Part shown: positions 46,417 to 55,346 of the stretch, piece by piece | Layout of the letters: every line of letters starts with the position of its first letter | How positions within the stretch are numbered: position 1 is the stretch's first letter | Source of the DNA: Geomonas silvestris | Lineage (GTDB): Bacteria > Desulfobacterota > Desulfuromonadia > Geobacterales > Geobacteraceae | Reading direction: 5' to 3' | Assembly (NCBI RefSeq): GCF_014193515.1 | Contig: NZ_BLXX01000013.1 | Span: 1 to 64,000 of the forward strand | DNA: 64,000 nt | The notes under the pieces: generated by a model | Databases searched by the model: none | Told to the model about the DNA's origin: nothing | Seen by the model: only the letters and a program-made list of their open reading frames with translations | Position numbers and translations under genes: made by a program

Positions 46417-48321
46417 ATGTACAAACAACTCGGCAAAATCAACAGTCCAGGCGACCTGAAGAAGCTGTCCGAAGAAGAGCTCTCCACACTGGCCGACGAG
46501 GTCCGTGCCTTTTTGCTGGAGACCGTCACCAAGACCGGAGGGCACTTAGCCTCCAACCTTGGGTGCGTCGAGCTCACCATCGCGCTGCACTACTGCTTCG
46601 AATCTCCCAAGGACAAGATCATCTGGGACGTCGGCCACCAGGCCTACACCCACAAGATCCTCACCGGGCGGCGCGACAAGTTCCACACCCAGCGCTGCTA
46701 CAAGGGGATCAGCGGCTTCCCGAAACGCTCGGAGAGCCCGCACGACGCCTTCGGCGCCGGCCACTCCTCCACCTCCATCTCGGCCGGCCTCGGCATGGCG
46801 GTGGCCCACAGCCTCGCCAAGGACTCCGCGCGCACCATCGCGGTGATCGGCGACGGCTCGCTCACCGGCGGCATGGCCTTCGAGGCGCTGAACCAGGCGG
46901 GACACCTAAGAAAGAACCTGATCGTCGTTCTTAACGACAACGAGATGTCCATCTCGAAGAACGTCGGCGCCCTCTCCTCCTTCATCTCCCGCAAGATGAC
47001 CGGAGGCTACTACCGCAGCCTCAAAAAGGAGATGGAAGGGGTTCTCTCCAGCATCCCGGCCATCGGCAGCAACATCCTGAGCTTTGCGAAGAAGGCGGAG
47101 AACTCCCTCAAGGGGTTTCTCACCCCGGGCACCCTTTTCGAGGCCCTGGGCTTCGAGTACGTCGGTCCCATTCCGGGGCACGACATCCCCAACTTGCTGA
47201 GCGTTCTGGAGAACGTGAAGAAGATGGAGGGGCCGATCCTGCTGCACGTGATGACCAAGAAAGGGAAAGGGTACGAGCCGGCCGAGCTGACCCCGGACAA
47301 GTTCCACGGCATCGCTCCGGTGAAGCCCGCGGGAGCTGCGTCCAAACCCGCGCCCCCCTCCTACACCGCCGTCTTCGGCGACACCCTGGTGAAACTGGGG
47401 GCCGAGGATCCCAAGGTCGTGGCGATCACCGCGGCGATGCCCGATGGCACCGGTCTCACCCCGTTTGCCAAGCGTTTCCCGGAGCGTTTTTTCGATGTGG
47501 GGATCGCCGAGCAGCATGGGCTCACCTTCGCAGCCGGCCTTGCCGCCGAGGGGTTCCGCCCCGTGGCCGCCATCTACTCCACGTTCACCCAGCGCGCCTA
47601 CGACCAGGTGTTCCACGACATCTGCCTGCAGAAGCTGCCTGTTGTCCTGGCGCTCGACCGGGCCGGCCTGGTGGGCGACGACGGCCCGACGCACCACGGC
47701 GCCTTTGACATCTCCTTTTTGCGCCATCTCCCGGAACTCACCGTGATGGCGCCCAAGGACGAGAACGAGCTGCAGCACATGGTGAAGACCGCGGTCTACC
47801 ACGATCGCCCCATTGCGCTGCGCTATCCGCGCGGCGCCGGCTACGGCGTCACGCTGGACCAGGAACTGAAAGCTCTCGAGATCGGCAAAGGCGAGCTTCT
47901 GGAAGAGGGGAGCGACCTCTCCATCGTGGCCATCGGTTCCACCGTCTATCCGGCACTCGAGGCCGCCGACCTGCTTCGCGAGCGCGGCATCTCGGCGTCG
48001 GTGGTGAACGCCCGTTTCGCGAAGCCCCTGGACCGCGAGCTGATCCTGTCCCAGGCGGCAAAGACCGGTGTTCTGGTCACCGTCGAGGAGAACGCCCTCA
48101 TGGGCGGTTTCGGGTCAGCGGTACTCGAGCTCCTCTCCGACGAGGGGCACACCGCGGTGCGCCTTAAAAGGATCGGCATCCCCGATGCCTTCATCGAGCA
48201 GGGGAGCCAGGCGCAGCTGCGCGCCGACCTCGGTCTCGACGGCGCGGGAATCGCGGCCACCTGCGAGGCGTTTTTAAGCGCCGGCAAGGTAGCCAAGCCG
48301 CAGCTTTCGCGGGTGAAATAA
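46417..48321 (+). CDS. dxs: 1-Deoxy-D-xylulose-5-phosphate synthase
   Basis: 634 residues, transketolase family, thiamine-diphosphate and magnesium dependent. It joins pyruvate and glyceraldehyde-3-phosphate in the first step of the MEP isoprenoid pathway. TPP-binding: [17 protein letters not shown] with NDNEMSIS; catalytic histidine region [16 protein letters not shown]; the transketolase pyrimidine domain has [15 protein letters not shown] and [15 protein letters not shown]. It stands between hpnA and hpnH, feeding squalene supply for hopanoids, a linkage often seen in bacteria. It ends in a strong terminator. Confidence 0.97.
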   Translation: MYKQLGKINSPGDLKKLSEEELSTLADEVRAFLLETVTKTGGHLASNLGCVELTIALHYCFESPKDKIIWDVGHQAYTHKILTGRRDKFHTQRCYKGISGFPKRSESPHDAFGAGHSSTSISAGLGMAVAHSLAKDSARTIAVIGDGSLTGGMAFEALNQAGHLRKNLIVVLNDNEMSISKNVGALSSFISRKMTGGYYRSLKKEMEGVLSSIPAIGSNILSFAKKAENSLKGFLTPGTLFEALGFEYVGPIPGHDIPNLLSVLENVKKMEGPILLHVMTKKGKGYEPAELTPDKFHGIAPVKPAGAASKPAPPSYTAVFGDTLVKLGAEDPKVVAITAAMPDGTGLTPFAKRFPERFFDVGIAEQHGLTFAAGLAAEGFRPVAAIYSTFTQRAYDQVFHDICLQKLPVVLALDRAGLVGDDGPTHHGAFDISFLRHLPELTVMAPKDENELQHMVKTAVYHDRPIALRYPRGAGYGVTLDQELKALEIGKGELLEEGSDLSIVAIGSTVYPALEAADLLRERGISASVVNARFAKPLDRELILSQAAKTGVLVTVEENALMGGFGSAVLELLSDEGHTAVRLKRIGIPDAFIEQGSQAQLRADLGLDGAGIAATCEAFLSAGKVAKPQLSRVK

Positions 48322-48346
48322 CCGTAGCACCCAGGTAGCAAACTCA

Positions 48347-48394
48347 CGGGACAGACAAAGGGAGGGGACGTACCCTTTGACTTGTCCCGTTTTT
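48347..48394 (+). terminator. Terminator of dxs
   Basis: CGGGACA-gac-AAAGGG ... CCCTTT-gact-TGTCCCG forms a two-part stem followed by TTTTT, 25 bases past the dxs stop. Confidence 0.85.
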
Positions 48395-48437
48395 CTGTGT
48401 CACAATGCCGAGCAAATTTCTGCAGTAACTCAAGGGG

Positions 48438-49448
48438 ATGGATCTCAACATGCGTTTTCCCATGCGACTCAACTACGATTTGACCAAGTACATCGTTTCC
48501 AACAAGCTCCAGAAAGTGGAGAAGTACCCGCTGGTGCTGATGCTGGAGCCTACTCACCTGTGCAACCTCGCCTGTTCGGGGTGCGGCAGGATCAGGGAAT
48601 ATGCCGATACTATTCAGGACATGCTGACCCTGCAACAGTGCCTCGACTCCGTCGACGAGTGCCCGGCACCGGTCGTCACCATCACCGGTGGCGAGCCGTT
48701 TCTCTACCCGCACATCTACCCGCTGATCGATGCGGTCCTGGAGCGCGGCAAGCACATCTACCTGTGCACCAACGCCCTCTTGCTTGAGAAGGCGCTCGAC
48801 AACATGAAGCCGCATCCCAACTTCATCCTCAACATCCACATGGACGGGATGGAAGAGACCCACGACCGGATCCTCGAGCGCAAGGGTACCTTCAAGATCG
48901 CCATCGAGGCGATCAAGAAGGCGAAGCGTCTGGGCTTCCGGATCTGCACCAACACCACCATCTTCAAGGAGACCGACCTGGTCGAGATCGAGATGCTCTT
49001 CTCGCACCTGCGCGATCTCGGTGTGGACGGCTTCCTGGTGGCGCCGGGCTTCGGCTACGAGGCAGTCGGCGAGAAGCTCTTCCTCGAGCGTCGCGAGATC
49101 CAGAAGAAGTTCGAGCAGGTCTACGAGATGAGCAAGCGTTTCTGCTTCTACTCGACCCCGATGTACCTGAGGTTCCTGAAGGGGGAGAAGCAGCTCGAGT
49201 GCACCCCGTGGGGCAACCCGACCCGCAACACCCGCGGTTGGAAGGCCCCCTGCTACCTGATCACCGACGCCCACTACCCGACCTTCAAGGAGATGATGGA
49301 GAAGACCGAGTGGGACAAGTACGGCGTGGGCAAGGACCCGCGTTGCGCCCAGTGCATGATGCACTGCGGATTCGAGCCCTCCGTCGTCGCCGAGATCGGC
49401 AAGAGCTGGAAAGACATGTGGGAAATGTTCCTCTGGAACATGACCTAG
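48438..49448 (+). CDS. hpnH: Adenosyl-hopene transferase HpnH
   Basis: 336-residue radical-SAM enzyme that attaches a 5'-deoxyadenosyl group to hopene, the first step in building the hopanoid side chain. The cluster motif is THLCNLACSGCGRIREY (CXXXCXXC) near residue 43, followed by TITGGEPFLYPHI. The late cysteines PRCAQCMMHCGFEPS are typical of the family. The start could be 48438, directly after AAGGGG, or the ATG at 48450 giving MRFPMRLNYDL. It has its own terminator and lies after dxs. Confidence 0.95.
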   Translation: MDLNMRFPMRLNYDLTKYIVSNKLQKVEKYPLVLMLEPTHLCNLACSGCGRIREYADTIQDMLTLQQCLDSVDECPAPVVTITGGEPFLYPHIYPLIDAVLERGKHIYLCTNALLLEKALDNMKPHPNFILNIHMDGMEETHDRILERKGTFKIAIEAIKKAKRLGFRICTNTTIFKETDLVEIEMLFSHLRDLGVDGFLVAPGFGYEAVGEKLFLERREIQKKFEQVYEMSKRFCFYSTPMYLRFLKGEKQLECTPWGNPTRNTRGWKAPCYLITDAHYPTFKEMMEKTEWDKYGVGKDPRCAQCMMHCGFEPSVVAEIGKSWKDMWEMFLWNMT

Positions 49449-49476
49449 GCAGCCCCAGCCACCTTTTTGCACGCAC

Positions 49477-49516
49477 AAAAGCCCGCTGGTCTTCGGACCA
49501 GCGGGCTTTGTTTTTT
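49477..49516 (+). terminator. Terminator of hpnH
   Basis: GCCCGCTGGTC-TTCG-GACCAGCGGGC, an 11-pair perfect stem with a UUCG tetraloop, flanked by AAAA and TTTGTTTTTT. Confidence 0.95.
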
Positions 49517-49543
49517 GTGGCTGAGCTGCTTAAATGACAAAAA

Positions 49544-49639
49544 GGACACCAGGGACAAACAAGGACATCAAGTCAACCAAACTGCGATAAAATTACCCGG
49601 TGCCCTGCGTTACCTTGGTGTCCTTGGTGTCCTTGGTGT
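49544..49639. repeat. 5' nonamer repeat tract of the four-helix-bundle gene
   Basis: CCTTGGTGT occurs three times in exact tandem at 49613-49639. Complementary pieces GGACACC (49544-49550) and AAGGACATC (49561) lie upstream, so the tract can fold on itself. The GTCCTT core is shared with the 3' tract. Confidence 0.8.
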
Positions 49640-49692
49640 CGTTCAAGTCCTTTAAGCCCCTAAAAAACTAACCCGCAACACCGGAGGCTGAC

Positions 49693-50253
49693 ATGTCCAC
49701 CGGTTTTATCCCCAAGCATGGTGGTTACCAGCAGCTGCTCTCCTACCAGAAGGCCCAAATCGTCTACGACGCCACGGTGTATTTTTGTAACCGTTTCATC
49801 GACCGGCGCAGCCGCACCCATGACCAGATGGTGCAGGCTGCACGCTCAGGCAAGCAGAACATTGTCGAGGGAAGCATGGCATCGGGGACCTCCAAAGAAA
49901 CCGAGATCAAGCTCACCAACGTCGCAAGGGCGAGCCTGGAAGAACTCCTGGAAGACTACCGCGACTTCCTGCGCACTCACGACCTCACCGAATGGTCCAA
50001 GGACCACCCCTGCGCCATGCGTCTCCGGAAGCTGAACCGCATCCCTAGTGCCGGTTACGACACTTTCCGCAAAGGGATTGAGCACCCGGATCCAACCATC
50101 TCGGCCAATGTCATCATCGGCCTCATTCGAGTGACCAACTACCTCCTGGACCGGCAACTGGCCCAACTTGAGACAACATTTCTCACAGAGGGCGGTCTGC
50201 GTGAGCGCATGACCCGCGCGCGCTTACAAGCGCGCCGCAGTTCACCAGACTAG
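49693..50253 (+). CDS. Four-helix-bundle protein (23S rRNA intervening-sequence protein family)
   Basis: 186 residues, nearly all helical. YQQLLSYQKAQIVYDATVYF starts helix 1 and the family signature QMVQAARSGKQNIVEGS follows, then KETEIKLTNVARASLEELLEDY and a C-terminal helix with IRVTNYLLDRQLAQLE. Relatives include the S23/IVS proteins found in 23S rRNA insertions and the Avd accessory protein of diversity-generating retroelements. No reverse transcriptase or variable repeat is nearby. The gene is framed on both sides by 9-bp tandem tracts (49613-49639, 50291-50344). Start follows GGAGG. Function unknown. Confidence 0.82.
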   Translation: MSTGFIPKHGGYQQLLSYQKAQIVYDATVYFCNRFIDRRSRTHDQMVQAARSGKQNIVEGSMASGTSKETEIKLTNVARASLEELLEDYRDFLRTHDLTEWSKDHPCAMRLRKLNRIPSAGYDTFRKGIEHPDPTISANVIIGLIRVTNYLLDRQLAQLETTFLTEGGLRERMTRARLQARRSSPD

Positions 50254-50290
50254 ACCAGCCACGTGAAGCCTCTTCAGCTTCCCACGCCCC

Positions 50291-50344
50291 CTTCCGTCCT
50301 TTCCGTCCCTTCCGTCCTTTCCGTCCCTTCCGTCCTTTCTGTGC
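50291..50344. repeat. 3' nonamer repeat tract of the four-helix-bundle gene
   Basis: Five tandem nonamers YTTCCGTCC, with the first base alternating C and T, plus a degenerate sixth (TTTCTGTGC). The 9-base period and the GTCC core match the 5' tract upstream of the same gene. Confidence 0.85.
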
Positions 50345-50356
50345 TGGTTGCCTTAC

Positions 50357-50394
50357 AAAAAGAGCCCGTGGAAAGGCATCCCTCTCCACGGGCT
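50357..50394 (-). terminator. Terminator of trmO
   Basis: AGCCCGTGG and CCACGGGCT form a nine-pair stem. On the minus strand the stem is followed by CTTTTTG. It lies 29 bases past the trmO stop. Confidence 0.8.
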
Positions 50395-50422
50395 AGTAAA
50401 GCAGTACTGGATGCACCTTCAG

Positions 50423-50944
50423 CTACCGCGGCCTCCTGGGTCCCGGCGCCGAGTACCGCCCAAGCTTCGCGTCCATCTCATCTATCCATCCCGCCCGTGA
50501 ATCCGGGAAGGCGTCCGCGTAGGGGACGTACGGCTTTATGTCCAGCACCGGCGTGCCGTCCAAAAGGTCCACGCCGCGCAGCTTGAGCGTTCTCCCCTCG
50601 ACCTGCACCAGCTCCACGGCGGAGAGCCCGATAGAGTTCGGGCGGTGCGGGGAGCGGGTGGCCAAGACGCCGCGCTTCGGCCCACCCCGCGGCGGCTTCA
50701 CGGTGCTCTTCCACCCTTCGCTTAGGTGAAAGGCGAAGATGAGCCAAAGCCTCTGGAAACCCGCCAGATCCTGCAGCACCTTCTCGTCGAGCCACCCCGC
50801 CAGCTCCAGGGTCGCCAGGGCCTGCTCGCCGGTCTCGGTACCTTCCACGACCGTCGGTTGGTGCGGCGCATCGATGCGGCGGGCGTAGGGCGAGCGCAGG
50901 ATCCCGATGGGGCGATAGGTAAAATCGTGAGCGTCTGTCGTCAT
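50423..50944 (-). CDS. trmO: tRNA (N6-threonylcarbamoyladenosine-37-N6)-methyltransferase TrmO
   Basis: 173 residues of the TsaA/TrmO family, a beta-barrel SAM enzyme that N6-methylates t6A-37 in tRNAThr-type tRNAs. Seen: YRPIGILRSPYARRIDAPHQ at the N-terminus, FQRLWLIFAFHLSEGW, the signature KRGVLATRSPHRPNSIGLSA and LDGTPVLDIKPYVPYADAFP. The length is that of the single-domain bacterial form. It lies in the minus-strand run after the sensor kinase. Confidence 0.93.
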   Translation of the reverse strand: MTTDAHDFTYRPIGILRSPYARRIDAPHQPTVVEGTETGEQALATLELAGWLDEKVLQDLAGFQRLWLIFAFHLSEGWKSTVKPPRGGPKRGVLATRSPHRPNSIGLSAVELVQVEGRTLKLRGVDLLDGTPVLDIKPYVPYADAFPDSRAGWIDEMDAKLGRYSAPGPRRPR

Positions 50945-50993
50945 GTCAAATGGTTCTTTCCACGGTCTGATCCCCGAAAGAAGGTGGCGCCCC

Positions 50994-52070
50994 TCAGCGC
51001 CCCGCGACTCCCATCTCGACGCAGATCGTGGTCCCGGCCCCAGGCTCGGTCTCGATCCGCAAACTACCGCCCACCAATGCCGCGCGTTGCCTCATGATGG
51101 TGAGCCCCCACCCCGTGCCAGCTCGTTGCTGGTGCTCCCCCTTGGGCTGGAACCCCTGCCCGTCGTCCCTTATCGAGAGGTGCAACAACGCCCCCTTGAT
51201 GTCCAGGGAGATCCGGACCTCGGTGGCTGCGGCGTGCTTGAGAACGTTGTTGAGCGCTTCCTGGGTGATCCGGAACAGGGCAAGTTCCGCCTGCGCAGGA
51301 AGCCTCGGCAGAACCGGACTCAGCCGCAAGCTGAGGGCGAGGCCCGTTCTTTTCGAGAACTGCTTCGCAAAGTCGGTAATCGCCCCTGCCAGCCCGAACT
51401 CTTCCAGTGGCAGCGGGTGCAGCTCGACCATCAGATTCCGGACGGCACCGTTTATCTCCTTGGCCAACCGGCGCGAGTCGTCAAGCGTCGCCACGAGGTT
51501 CTTGTCGACCCCGGCCGGCAGGTTTTTCCTGAGGTAGCCCAAGTTGAAACCCAGAGCCGAAAGTTGCTGTCCGATATCGTCGTGCAGCTCGATCGACACC
51601 TCTTTGCGCAACTCCTCTTCGAGCGCGATCAGGCGCTGCGCGTAGCCTTTGAGCACCTGCTCGCTCTGCTTGCGCTCGGTCACGTCCTGCACCGTGCCCG
51701 AAAGCCGCACCGGTACCCCGCCCTCATCCAGCGTGGGGCGTCCCACGTTGCAGAGCCAGCGTTCCTGGCCGTCCGGACGGGTGATGCGGAACTCGTCGGT
51801 ATATTCGTTTTTTTCCCTCAGGGCCCGGTCGACCTGCTCCATGACCCGGGGGAGGTCCTCAGGATGGACCAGTTTTGCGAAGCTATCGAAACCGCCGTCG
51901 AAATCTTCGAGGCCGACTATCGCGAAGGTCTCCGGAGACCAGGTGACCGCGCCGGTCTGCAGGTCCCAGTCCCAAAGTCCCATTTTGGAAGCGCTCAGAG
52001 CCACCCGCAGCCTCCAGTCGAAGGCCGGCGCAGGTCCGCCGGTGGGCTCCATTTCAGCTTTTGACGTCAA
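50994..52070 (-). CDS. PAS-domain sensor histidine kinase, NarL-type (HisKA_3)
   Basis: About 358 residues. A PAS/PAC domain at the N-terminus (MGLWDWDLQTGAVTWSPETF ... RLSGTVQDVTERKQSE), then the dimerisation/phosphoacceptor helix ELRKEVSIELHDDIGQQLSA with the phospho-His, and a HATPase_c domain (ITQEALNNVLKHAAA, DDGQGF, GWGLTIMRQRA). There is no membrane helix, so it senses a cytoplasmic signal. I prefer a TTG start at 52070 after GTGAGGTG; a longer frame to 52163 or an ATG at 52052 is possible. No NarL-type regulator is adjacent. Confidence 0.85.
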   Translation of the reverse strand: MTSKAEMEPTGGPAPAFDWRLRVALSASKMGLWDWDLQTGAVTWSPETFAIVGLEDFDGGFDSFAKLVHPEDLPRVMEQVDRALREKNEYTDEFRITRPDGQERWLCNVGRPTLDEGGVPVRLSGTVQDVTERKQSEQVLKGYAQRLIALEEELRKEVSIELHDDIGQQLSALGFNLGYLRKNLPAGVDKNLVATLDDSRRLAKEINGAVRNLMVELHPLPLEEFGLAGAITDFAKQFSKRTGLALSLRLSPVLPRLPAQAELALFRITQEALNNVLKHAAATEVRISLDIKGALLHLSIRDDGQGFQPKGEHQQRAGTGWGLTIMRQRAALVGGSLRIETEPGAGTTICVEMGVAGR

Positions 52071-52195
52071 AGAAAACACCTCACCATCACTCTTTAATCC
52101 CCGGGATGAAGCGCGCCAACCGGTCAAACGGTGTCGAGGCCACCGGAAAAGGCGATGGCCCAAGGAAGCAGGCGCGCCTTGCCGGGTTCAAAGGC

Positions 52196-52224
52196 ATGAT
52201 CGTGCTAGTTCATTAAATTGTCAA
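52196..52224 (-). promoter_or_regulatory. Candidate promoter of the PAS kinase gene
   Basis: On the minus strand TTGACA is followed 17 bases later by GATCAT, about 125 bases before the proposed TTG start. The -35 is perfect; the -10 matches at four of six positions. Confidence 0.4.
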
Positions 52225-52336
52225 ATTGAAATTGTAAGGGCCTCCCCTGCCCTGGCAACATCCCTTGCCTCCCCCTTCGGGCGGAGTCGGCACCCGGCTC
52301 TCACCGCCCTGCTGCAAGCAGCCCCAAACTCCCTCT

Positions 52337-53212
52337 TCAGTACTCTTCGGACATGCTGAGCGCACGTTCGACTTTCACGGCAAGAGTGGCCTCCCGCAAC
52401 GGTTTGGGGATGAAATCGAAAAAGCCGCGCCGCAGTGCGGCGGCCTCCTCGTCAACGGTGGCGGTGGAGGTAATGAGTATCACCGGTATCTTGGCCGTCT
52501 CCGGAAAACTGCGCACCGACTCCAACACCGCGTACCCGTTCAGTTTCGGCATCTCCTTATCCGTAATCACCAAGTCGGGCCGTACCGAGACGATTTCGCG
52601 GAACGCCTCCATTCCGTCACAGGCACTGACCACGTGGTACCCTTTCCGTTTCAACGAAGACCCGATGAATTCCCGCACCGCCTGGTCGTCTTCCACCACG
52701 AGCACGCATTTTTTGTCCCGTGGCGCTGCGGAAGCCGACTTGAGGTAGTGGGCCCTGATAGCCAGCATGATTTCGCTGCGCGCGGCGATGTACGGCATGA
52801 TGACCAGCCCCTGCTTCTCGGCAAGCGACTTGGCCAGATCCAGGGTCTGGGGATCGCTGATGGCGACGGCGAGCTTGCCGTCCTGCATCTTCAGCGGAAA
52901 CAGGTAGTGCTCCATGGCCGTCTTGAACGGTACCATCCTGAGCAGCTCGTCAGGGTACCGGTACAGGTGGAAGTCGTTCAGGAACTTGAGGTTATGCTGC
53001 TGCGCCAGGGCTTCGGCGAACTCGTTGGGGGTGACGAGCCCCAGCTCCTCGAGCACGGTCCCGAAGCGTTTCCCCTTCTTTTTGGCGAGCACCACCAGCC
53101 GTTCCACCGTCAGCGCAGACAGTATTCCCTTCTCGACAAAAATCTCCCCCAGCCTCTTTTTAGGGGTGCCTGCCTCGGTCTGCTGCTCGTCTGCCATCGT
53201 CCCGATCTCCAT
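52337..53212 (-). CDS. MshEN-type domain fused to a receiver domain
   Basis: 291 residues. The N-terminal half (about 12-150) resembles the GspE/PilB N-terminal MshEN domain: RLGEIFVEKGILSALTVERL, then FGTVLEELGLVTPNEFAEAL, then PFKTAMEHYLFPLKMQDGKL. Some members of this domain bind c-di-GMP. The C-terminal half (about 160-285) is a CheY-like receiver with acceptor Asp in PDLVITDKEMPKLNG and Lys in DFIPKP. There is no DNA-binding output, so it may act by protein interaction. It lies between two sensor kinases. Confidence 0.82.
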   Translation of the reverse strand: MEIGTMADEQQTEAGTPKKRLGEIFVEKGILSALTVERLVVLAKKKGKRFGTVLEELGLVTPNEFAEALAQQHNLKFLNDFHLYRYPDELLRMVPFKTAMEHYLFPLKMQDGKLAVAISDPQTLDLAKSLAEKQGLVIMPYIAARSEIMLAIRAHYLKSASAAPRDKKCVLVVEDDQAVREFIGSSLKRKGYHVVSACDGMEAFREIVSVRPDLVITDKEMPKLNGYAVLESVRSFPETAKIPVILITSTATVDEEAAALRRGFFDFIPKPLREATLAVKVERALSMSEEY

Positions 53213-53308
53213 GATATTTGCTGCCCCCGTAGCCTTGCTTAAGGTTCTACCGGGTTTTCCGAGGAGTGATGCCCTGATGGTCCCTGCCCACAGAGCGCGT
53301 CGCGGGAA

Positions 53309-55267
53309 TCAGAGTTCTTTTTTCAAAAGCCTCATCAACAGCTGCCGCACCTGCTCCGGCCGGTAGGGCTTGGAGACGAATCCCGCAAGCGGGTCCTGGC
53401 TTATCGTCGCAGAAATCTCGTTGTTGTCGTACCCGCTGCAGATCACGATCGGCACGCTCTTTGAGAGCTTGCGCATCTCCCGGTACGCCTTGATGCCGTC
53501 CAGGTCCGGCATGGTGAGATCCATGAGCACCAGGTCGATCCCCGATCTGCGCTCTGCGTAGAGGCGGACCGCCTCCCGGCCGTTGACCGCCTGCAGCACC
53601 GTAAACCCCATCCCCTCCAGAAGCCTCGCCCCGATCTCCCGCAGCGCGGCCTCGTCGTCCACCAGGAGCACGGTCCCCTGCCCGCTCGGCTGCCGCTCCC
53701 CTGCGGCCAGCGCCGGCCGCGGCGCCGCCATTTCCGGACCGGCAGCCGCGCTCAGCGGGAAGTAGACCTTGAAGACCGTACCGGAGCCGGGGGCACTCCT
53801 CAGCTGCAGCGCACCCTTGTGCGACTTCACGATCCCGATGATGGCCGACATCCCGAGTCCGCGCCCGGCGAACTTGGTGCTGAAGAACGGCTCGAAGATG
53901 CGCTTGCGGGTCTCGTCGTCCATGCCGCAGCCGGTATCGGCCACCTTGAGGCAGACATAGGGGCCCGCGGGGATCGGGTTGCCGAGAAAATCCGCCTCCT
54001 GCCCCGGGAACAGCTCAGCCGAGGAGAGCTCGACCGTCACCGTCCCGGCGTGCTCGCCGATGGCCTCCGCGGCGTTCACGATGAGGTTCATGATGATCTG
54101 CTGGATCTTGGCCCGGTCGCCGGTGATCTCCGGCAGCGCGCTTACCTCCTCGAACTCGAAGGAGACGTTTTTCTTCATGGCCGAGCGCAGCATGTCGACC
54201 ATCTCCTGCACCAGCCGTCTCAGGTCGACCCGGGTCTGCACCAGGGGGCTCTTGCCGGCGTAGGCGAGCATCTGCCGGCAGAGGTCGGCGGCCCGGCTGG
54301 CGGCGAGTTCGATCTGCTGCAGGTGGGCGCGCTGGTCGCCGTCCCCGTCATCCTTGGCGAGGAAGCAGTGGCCGAGGATGATCATCAGGATGTTGTTGAA
54401 GTCGTGGGCGATCCCGCCGGCCAGCACCCCCAGGCTCTCCAGTTTCTGGGCCTGCTGCAACTGCTGCTCGAGCGCCAGGCGCTCCTCCTCGGTGCGCTTT
54501 CGCTCGGTGATCTCCCGCGCCACGTGCACGCAGGCCACGAGCTCCCCCTGGAGGTCGTAGAGCGGGGACGCCGTGAGCTCGAAGAAGCCGTCCAGGGTCT
54601 TCTCCTCGATCTCCTGGCGCTGTTCCCCGCCCGAGGCCATCAGCCTGCGGAAGGGGCAGAAGTGGGGGGGGGTGGAGCGCTGGTGGAAGACTTCGTAGCA
54701 CTTGCGTCCCGGCAGGTCGGCGGGGCTCAGGCCGAAGCGCTCGGCCATGGCCCGGTTGGCACGCGAGATGGTGTGGTTGGTGTCGACGATTAGGATGAGA
54801 TCGGAGACGGCGTCGAAGGTATTTTCCCACTCGCGCTTCCCCTGGCTCACCTTTTCCTGGATCTTCCTCCGTTCCTGGAGGATCAGCCACTCCTTGAGCG
54901 CCAGGCGGCCGAGTTGCGGCAACGAGGCGAAGGTATCTGGGGACTTGGCGAGATAGTCCTGCGCCCCGGCCTTGATGACGGTCACCGCAGTGCGTGCGTT
55001 TGGCTGCGCTGCCAAAAGGATCACCGGACAGATGCCGAAGGCCTTGGCGACCAGGGCGTTGTTGTCGCCGTCGGCTAAAAGGTAGTCGGCGAGGATCAGG
55101 TCGGGGGAATTGAGTTCCAGGTACGCATACGCGTCGGAGAGGTTGTTGAGCGAAAGAAACCGGTAAGCGTCGGGGGCGGCCTCGAAGGCCTGGCGGATCG
55201 AGGCGGCGGCATCCTCGTCGTTTTCGATCAGCAGAATAGCGGGAGAGGCGGGATTGTCGCTCAGCAT
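53309..55267 (-). CDS. Hybrid sensor histidine kinase, REC-PAS-HisKA-HATPase-REC
   Basis: 652 residues. An N-terminal receiver domain at about 10-125 (acceptor in PDLILADYLLADGDN), a PAS domain about 150-265, a kinase core with phospho-His in LAGGIAHDFNNILMIILGHC, N-box QQIIMNLIVNAAEAIGEHAG, and a C-terminal receiver about 530-650 (LVLMDLTMPDLDG, acceptor Asp). It is cytosolic. A GEMM cyclic-dinucleotide riboswitch with a terminator precedes it (55305-55407), so transcription should depend on a nucleotide second messenger. The MshEN-REC protein is encoded 97 bases downstream. Confidence 0.92.
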   Translation of the reverse strand: MLSDNPASPAILLIENDEDAAASIRQAFEAAPDAYRFLSLNNLSDAYAYLELNSPDLILADYLLADGDNNALVAKAFGICPVILLAAQPNARTAVTVIKAGAQDYLAKSPDTFASLPQLGRLALKEWLILQERRKIQEKVSQGKREWENTFDAVSDLILIVDTNHTISRANRAMAERFGLSPADLPGRKCYEVFHQRSTPPHFCPFRRLMASGGEQRQEIEEKTLDGFFELTASPLYDLQGELVACVHVAREITERKRTEEERLALEQQLQQAQKLESLGVLAGGIAHDFNNILMIILGHCFLAKDDGDGDQRAHLQQIELAASRAADLCRQMLAYAGKSPLVQTRVDLRRLVQEMVDMLRSAMKKNVSFEFEEVSALPEITGDRAKIQQIIMNLIVNAAEAIGEHAGTVTVELSSAELFPGQEADFLGNPIPAGPYVCLKVADTGCGMDDETRKRIFEPFFSTKFAGRGLGMSAIIGIVKSHKGALQLRSAPGSGTVFKVYFPLSAAAGPEMAAPRPALAAGERQPSGQGTVLLVDDEAALREIGARLLEGMGFTVLQAVNGREAVRLYAERRSGIDLVLMDLTMPDLDGIKAYREMRKLSKSVPIVICSGYDNNEISATISQDPLAGFVSKPYRPEQVRQLLMRLLKKEL

Positions 55268-55304
55268 GGGGCCTCCGAAAGTTCACTGTGCATGCCCCGA
55301 ACGC

Positions 55305-55346
55305 AAAAAAACCGGGGCCGATATCATGAGCGTGATGATATTTCGG
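55305..55346 (-). terminator. Riboswitch expression-platform terminator
   Basis: On the minus strand GCCG-aa-ATATCAT, CACGCTC loop, ATGATAT-CGGC, then CCCGG and seven T residues. The 5' arm shares its GCCG with the 3' end of the GEMM aptamer, so ligand binding and termination are mutually linked. Confidence 0.8.

Noticed and set aside
49693-50253. Diversity-generating retroelement because of the Avd-like protein
   Set aside because: No reverse transcriptase, template repeat or variable repeat is present within the window around it.
52164-52336. A second riboswitch before the PAS kinase
   Set aside because: There is a GC-rich stretch with GAACCCGGC but none of the GEMM core blocks could be aligned.
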